8,748 bases of DNA from Planctomycetota bacterium (GTDB lineage Bacteria > Planctomycetota > SZUA-567). The stretch is from the NCBI GenBank assembly GCA_031278535.1, contig JAITKH010000294.1, positions 1 through 8,748 of the forward strand. The letters are read 5' to 3'. The notes below the pieces were generated by a model. It did not search any database, was not told where the DNA came from, and saw nothing but the letters and a program-made list of their open reading frames with translations. The translations under genes and the position numbers were made by a program. Below, piece by piece: positions 6,666 to 8,748 of the stretch (positions are counted from its first letter, which is position 1; every line of letters begins with the position of its first letter).

Positions 6666-7156
6666 CGGATAGAAATAGGGTTCCGCAGCGATTCCGGCCG
6701 CCGGATCGGCGGTTCCGAAATCGCGATTGGCGGCGCAACGCCGGTAGGGCGGGCGGGAGAAGGCGTCGCGTGGCCGGCCGTCGCCCCGTCGGAGGCGAGC
6801 CGGGGGGGAAGATAGGGATAAGGCTTTCCGGCCGGACGATCCCCGGGCAGATCAGGCAGAGACGGTTGGGCGTCCATTCCGCGAAACGCTTTGTCGTCGA
6901 ATTCTCGGAATGAATTATCGCGAGCCGGAACTGGCGGAACTCGGAATTCAGCCGGCGGAACTGGCCGATTCCGCCGGTAGCGGAGTCGCCATTCCTCTTC
7001 TTCCTCCTCGGAACCCCGATCCGTGACAGGCGCTTGGCCGTAATAATGCTGAGAACGCCCGCCGAGGCAGCCGCCTAGGAGGATGGGAAACGCCAGAAAC
7101 GCCGCCAGACGCCACCACAAGGGAAAATGCTTCTCCACGCAGGCGAATTTCGCCAT
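6602..7156 (-). CDS. N-terminal lipoprotein part of the split Wza-like export gene
   Basis: This 184-residue frame begins with a classic lipoprotein signal: a basic/aromatic start, a hydrophobic LAAFLAFPILLGG stretch (17-29) and a lipobox LGGC with Cys30 as the lipidated residue. Leu rather than Asp follows the cysteine, which favours outer-membrane sorting. The mature part is Pro/Arg-rich, has six consecutive Glu residues (50-55) and matches no domain I know. The final ~60 residues overlap the frame of the Poly_export gene and look like an out-of-frame reading of it. The TGA at 6602-6604 overlaps an in-frame ATG of the downstream gene as TGATG, but starting there would cut off the conserved YRL of the Poly_export domain. 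The ATG at 7156 is preceded by GGGAG at ten bases. A GTG at 7264 overlapping the mtnA stop is possible but would bury the signal peptide about 36 residues in. Confidence 0.72.
   Translation of the reverse strand: MAKFACVEKHFPLWWRLAAFLAFPILLGGCLGGRSQHYYGQAPVTDRGSEEEEEEWRLRYRRNRPVPPAEFRVPPVPARDNSFREFDDKAFRGMDAQPSLPDLPGDRPAGKPYPYLPPRLASDGATAGHATPSPARPTGVAPPIAISEPPIRRPESLRNPISIRWSNSYTAAAIPTSTGLNRIV
6605..6853 (-). other. Frame-switch zone of the split wza gene
   Basis: This is the only interval in which both wza frames are open: the downstream frame has its last upstream stop (TGA) at 6854-6852 and the upstream frame ends at the TGA at 6604-6602. Going from the lipoprotein frame to the Poly_export frame needs a -1 shift, equivalent to one missing base. 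A fusion at the C run in this zone would give a protein of about 482 residues starting at 7156. Confidence 0.65.
6802..6808 (-). repeat. Seven-base C homopolymer (G run on the plus strand)
   Basis: C7 on the coding strand, read as CTT CCC CCC CGG in the lipoprotein frame (Leu116-Pro-Pro-Arg). One additional C would continue directly into the Poly_export frame as CCC CCC CCG GCT. It is the longest mononucleotide run I found in the frame-switch zone. Confidence 0.8.
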
Positions 7157-7166
7157 TCCGTTTCTT

Positions 7167-7171
7167 CTCCC
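7167..7171 (-). promoter_or_regulatory. Ribosome binding site of the wza lipoprotein start
   Basis: GGGAG on the minus strand, ten bases before the ATG at 7156. It supports this start, which also places the hydrophobic signal segment correctly near the N-terminus. Confidence 0.5.
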
Positions 7172-7260
7172 GCCAGGCCGTCGCCAGATCTGAAAAGACA
7201 GCCCTGAAATGGTATCGGTTTTTCCACCTCGGCGGGTGCAGACAAAATTTCCCGCCGGCG

Positions 7261-8337
7261 TCACCCTTCTCCGGCCGGAGCGGCGGCCATGGCCGCCAGG
7301 GCCGGGCCGAAAGGCTGATGCGCCACTCCGTGCTGGGTGACTATCGCCGTCACCAAATCGTGGGCGGTCACGTCGAAAGCCGGGTTAAAGACGCCGACTC
7401 CCCGGGGCGCCATGGGTTTCGCATACCAGAGATCGGTTACTTCGGAAGCGTTCCGTTCTTCGATTACGATGTCTTCTCCAGACGGGCAGTCCATGTCAAT
7501 GGTGGAGGTGGGACCAAGGACATAAAAGGGAATGCCGTAATGCCTGGCAAGCACGGCCAGGCCGGAGGTGCCGATTTTATTGGCGACGTCCCCGTTGGCG
7601 GCCACTCGATCACAGCCGACCAGAACCGCCTGAATCCAACCCCGGCGCATCACCGCCGCGGCCATGTTGTCGCAGAGGAGCGTAATATCCGCGCCTGCGG
7701 CCATAAGTTCGAAGGCAGTCAGCCTTGCTCCCTGAAGGAGGGGGCGGGTCTCGTCCGCAAACACCTTGAAGCGGATGCCTCTTTCCATGCCGACATATAT
7801 TGGCGCCAGGGCCGTACCGTAGCGGCTGGCCGCCAACCGGCCGGCGTTGCAATGGGTGAGGACGCCCATGCCCGGAGCGAGCAGGGGCAGTCCTTTTTCG
7901 CCAATGGCGCGACACATTGCCTCATCCTCGTCGCGGATGGCAGAGGCTTCGGCCAGGAGAGCCGCCCTGGCCTCGGCCGGGGATGTGTCCAGAACGCTTC
8001 GCAACCGTTTTTCCATACGATCCAAGGCGTGGAACAGGTTGACGGCGGTGGGACGGGCCGAGGCAAGCGCGTCCTTGGCCAGGAGAAAATCGCGGAGAAT
8101 TCCCCGGCAATCGGCGGCGGGCGAATGCCGGACGGCGAGGTAGGCGCCGAACCCGGCGGCAATGCCGATAGCCGGCGCGCCCCTGACCCGGAGGCTCCGG
8201 ATTGCCTCCCGGATTTCCCCGGTTTTCCGGAAGCGGAGGATTTTGATTTCATTCGGCAGCAGGGTCTGATCAAGAATGAGGAGTTCCCCGTTTTCCTCAT
8301 CCAGCCGGACAGCCGTCAAGTTCTCCATATCGGGCAT
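7261..8337 (-). CDS. mtnA: S-methyl-5-thioribose-1-phosphate isomerase
   Basis: MtnA converts 5-methylthioribose-1-phosphate to 5-methylthioribulose-1-phosphate in the methionine salvage pathway, in the cytoplasm. The 358-residue product has the expected length and motifs: VRGAPAIGIAAG (51-62), LTHCNAG (160-166) with the catalytic cysteine Cys163, ADETRPLLQGARLTAFEL (194-211), GCDRVAANGDVANKIGT (241-257) with the catalytic Asp243, and FNPAFDVT (317-324). The related eIF-2B subunits share the fold, but the intact THCNAG and GxDR motifs favour the isomerase. The common GAD sequence reads GCD here, a mild change. The ATG at 8337 has AAAGGAG eight bases upstream and is preferred to the ATG at 8328. 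The gap of 118 nt to the preceding gene and 104 nt to the wza start leave room for a promoter. No other salvage genes are in view. Confidence 0.97.
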   Translation of the reverse strand: MPDMENLTAVRLDEENGELLILDQTLLPNEIKILRFRKTGEIREAIRSLRVRGAPAIGIAAGFGAYLAVRHSPAADCRGILRDFLLAKDALASARPTAVNLFHALDRMEKRLRSVLDTSPAEARAALLAEASAIRDEDEAMCRAIGEKGLPLLAPGMGVLTHCNAGRLAASRYGTALAPIYVGMERGIRFKVFADETRPLLQGARLTAFELMAAGADITLLCDNMAAAVMRRGWIQAVLVGCDRVAANGDVANKIGTSGLAVLARHYGIPFYVLGPTSTIDMDCPSGEDIVIEERNASEVTDLWYAKPMAPRGVGVFNPAFDVTAHDLVTAIVTQHGVAHQPFGPALAAMAAAPAGEG

Positions 8338-8455
8338 CAGGGTCGCTCCTTTCCCATCTTCCTGGGGGCAATCGCCGCGTCATATTCGACTGACAGGGAC
8401 GGGAAGGGCGATTCGAAAAAACGCCAGGTGTCGATCCCGGATGCGAAGCGCGGGG
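8338..8455 (-). other. Intergenic spacer between hldA and mtnA
   Basis: Apart from the mtnA ribosome binding site, I find no credible gene here. A T6 run on the minus strand (8412-8417 region) lacks a convincing GC stem directly before it, so I do not call a terminator, and I recognise no promoter boxes. Confidence 0.4.
8346..8352 (-). promoter_or_regulatory. Ribosome binding site of mtnA
   Basis: AAAGGAG on the minus strand, eight bases before the ATG at 8337. It is the strongest Shine-Dalgarno match in the window and decides between the two nearby ATG codons. Confidence 0.75.
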
Positions 8456-8746
8456 TTATTCCGATTCCCGCTCCGCCTGTTCCACTTCGGCGACCGAAGC
8501 GAAGGCGGTGCCCACTTTTCCGACCACGACGCCGGCCGCGAGGGAGGCAAGCCTCGCGCCCTTCTCCAACGGAGCGCCGGCCGCGAGGGACGCGGCCAGG
8601 GCGGCCAGCACGGTGTCGCCCGCTCCGGTGACGTCGAAAACCTCGCGCGCCCGCGAGGCGAGAAGGCGGGGTTCGCTTCCGCCCTCGAGCAGCAGCATGC
8701 CGCGATCGCTCAGGGTGATCAGGAGATTCCGGATATCGTATCTGGC
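8456..8746 (-). CDS. hldA: D-glycero-beta-D-manno-heptose-7-phosphate kinase, C-terminal part (5' end outside the window)
   Basis: The last 96 residues of a PfkB/ribokinase-family kinase. The block EVFDVTGAGDTVLAAL holds the DVTGAGDT signature of the family, whose GAGD aspartate is the catalytic base, and the following LASLAAGVVVGKVGTA matches the C-terminus of the RfaE/HldE kinase domain. This enzyme phosphorylates heptose-7-phosphate at C1 during ADP-heptose synthesis for LPS inner core. The frame continues without a stop to the right edge, so the start is not in the window. The protein ends about 25 residues after this block with TAA at 8458-8456. There is no cytidylyltransferase domain, so it is the stand-alone kinase form (HldA/RfaE1) rather than bifunctional HldE, and the nucleotidyltransferase must be encoded elsewhere. 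Another sugar kinase of the family is possible, but the GKxGTA ending is characteristic. Confidence 0.9.
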   Translation of the reverse strand, partial: ARYDIRNLLITLSDRGMLLLEGGSEPRLLASRAREVFDVTGAGDTVLAALAASLAAGAPLEKGARLASLAAGVVVGKVGTAFASVAEVEQAERESE

Positions 8747-8748
8747 CA

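Noticed and set aside
8400..8455. Possible rho-independent terminator after hldA
   Set aside because: The T run is not directly preceded by a stable GC-rich inverted repeat on the transcribed strand.
7318..8631. Long plus-strand open frame (437 codons) opposite mtnA and hldA
   Set aside because: It is antisense to two genes with clear catalytic motifs, has no recognisable domain, and long antisense frames are expected in GC-rich DNA.

Overview
The window is GC-rich DNA from a Gram-negative (diderm) bacterium. The evidence for an outer membrane is a heptose kinase gene of the LPS pathway, a Wza-type outer-membrane polysaccharide export lipoprotein and a Wzz/GumC-type co-polymerase. I cannot place it to phylum from the sequence. 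All recognisable genes lie on the minus strand, so transcription runs from high to low coordinates. The only distinctly AT-rich part is the last ~110 bases at the left edge.

Layout in order of transcription: a heptose-7-phosphate kinase (hldA/rfaE1 type, 5' end outside the window, stop at 8456); methylthioribose-1-phosphate isomerase mtnA (8337-7261); a Wza-like export lipoprotein that is split into two overlapping frames (N-terminal lipoprotein part 7156-6602, Poly_export/SLBB part 6665-5709); an unusually long Wzz/GumC-like chain-length protein (5683-3230); a CpsD-like tyrosine-kinase/MinD-fold protein with a degenerate P-loop (3233-2154); a GspA/ExeA-like AAA+ ATPase (2114-1197); and purM (1180-110). 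Gaps are short from wza onward (25 nt, a 4-nt ATGA overlap, 39 nt, 16 nt), so wza-wzz-cpsD-exeA-purM looks like one transcription unit. The gaps on either side of mtnA are about 105-120 nt and may hold a promoter, but I could not recognise one.

The four central genes form an export module: outer-membrane channel, periplasm-spanning co-polymerase, cytoplasmic regulatory ATPase, and an ExeA-like ATPase. The same set is known from exosortase (XrtA/EpsH) exopolysaccharide loci. No exosortase, glycosyltransferase, flippase or polymerase is present here, so the sugar-assembly genes must be elsewhere. The module sits between housekeeping genes for LPS heptose, methionine salvage and purine synthesis.

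The main points for a second look are the apparent -1 frameshift in wza near a seven-base C run, the Lys-to-Arg change in the Walker A motif of the CpsD-like protein together with the absence of a C-terminal tyrosine cluster, and the 817-residue, three-membrane-segment Wzz protein. I see no tRNA, rRNA, CRISPR array or complete mobile element, and no clearly novel system beyond this variant export module.
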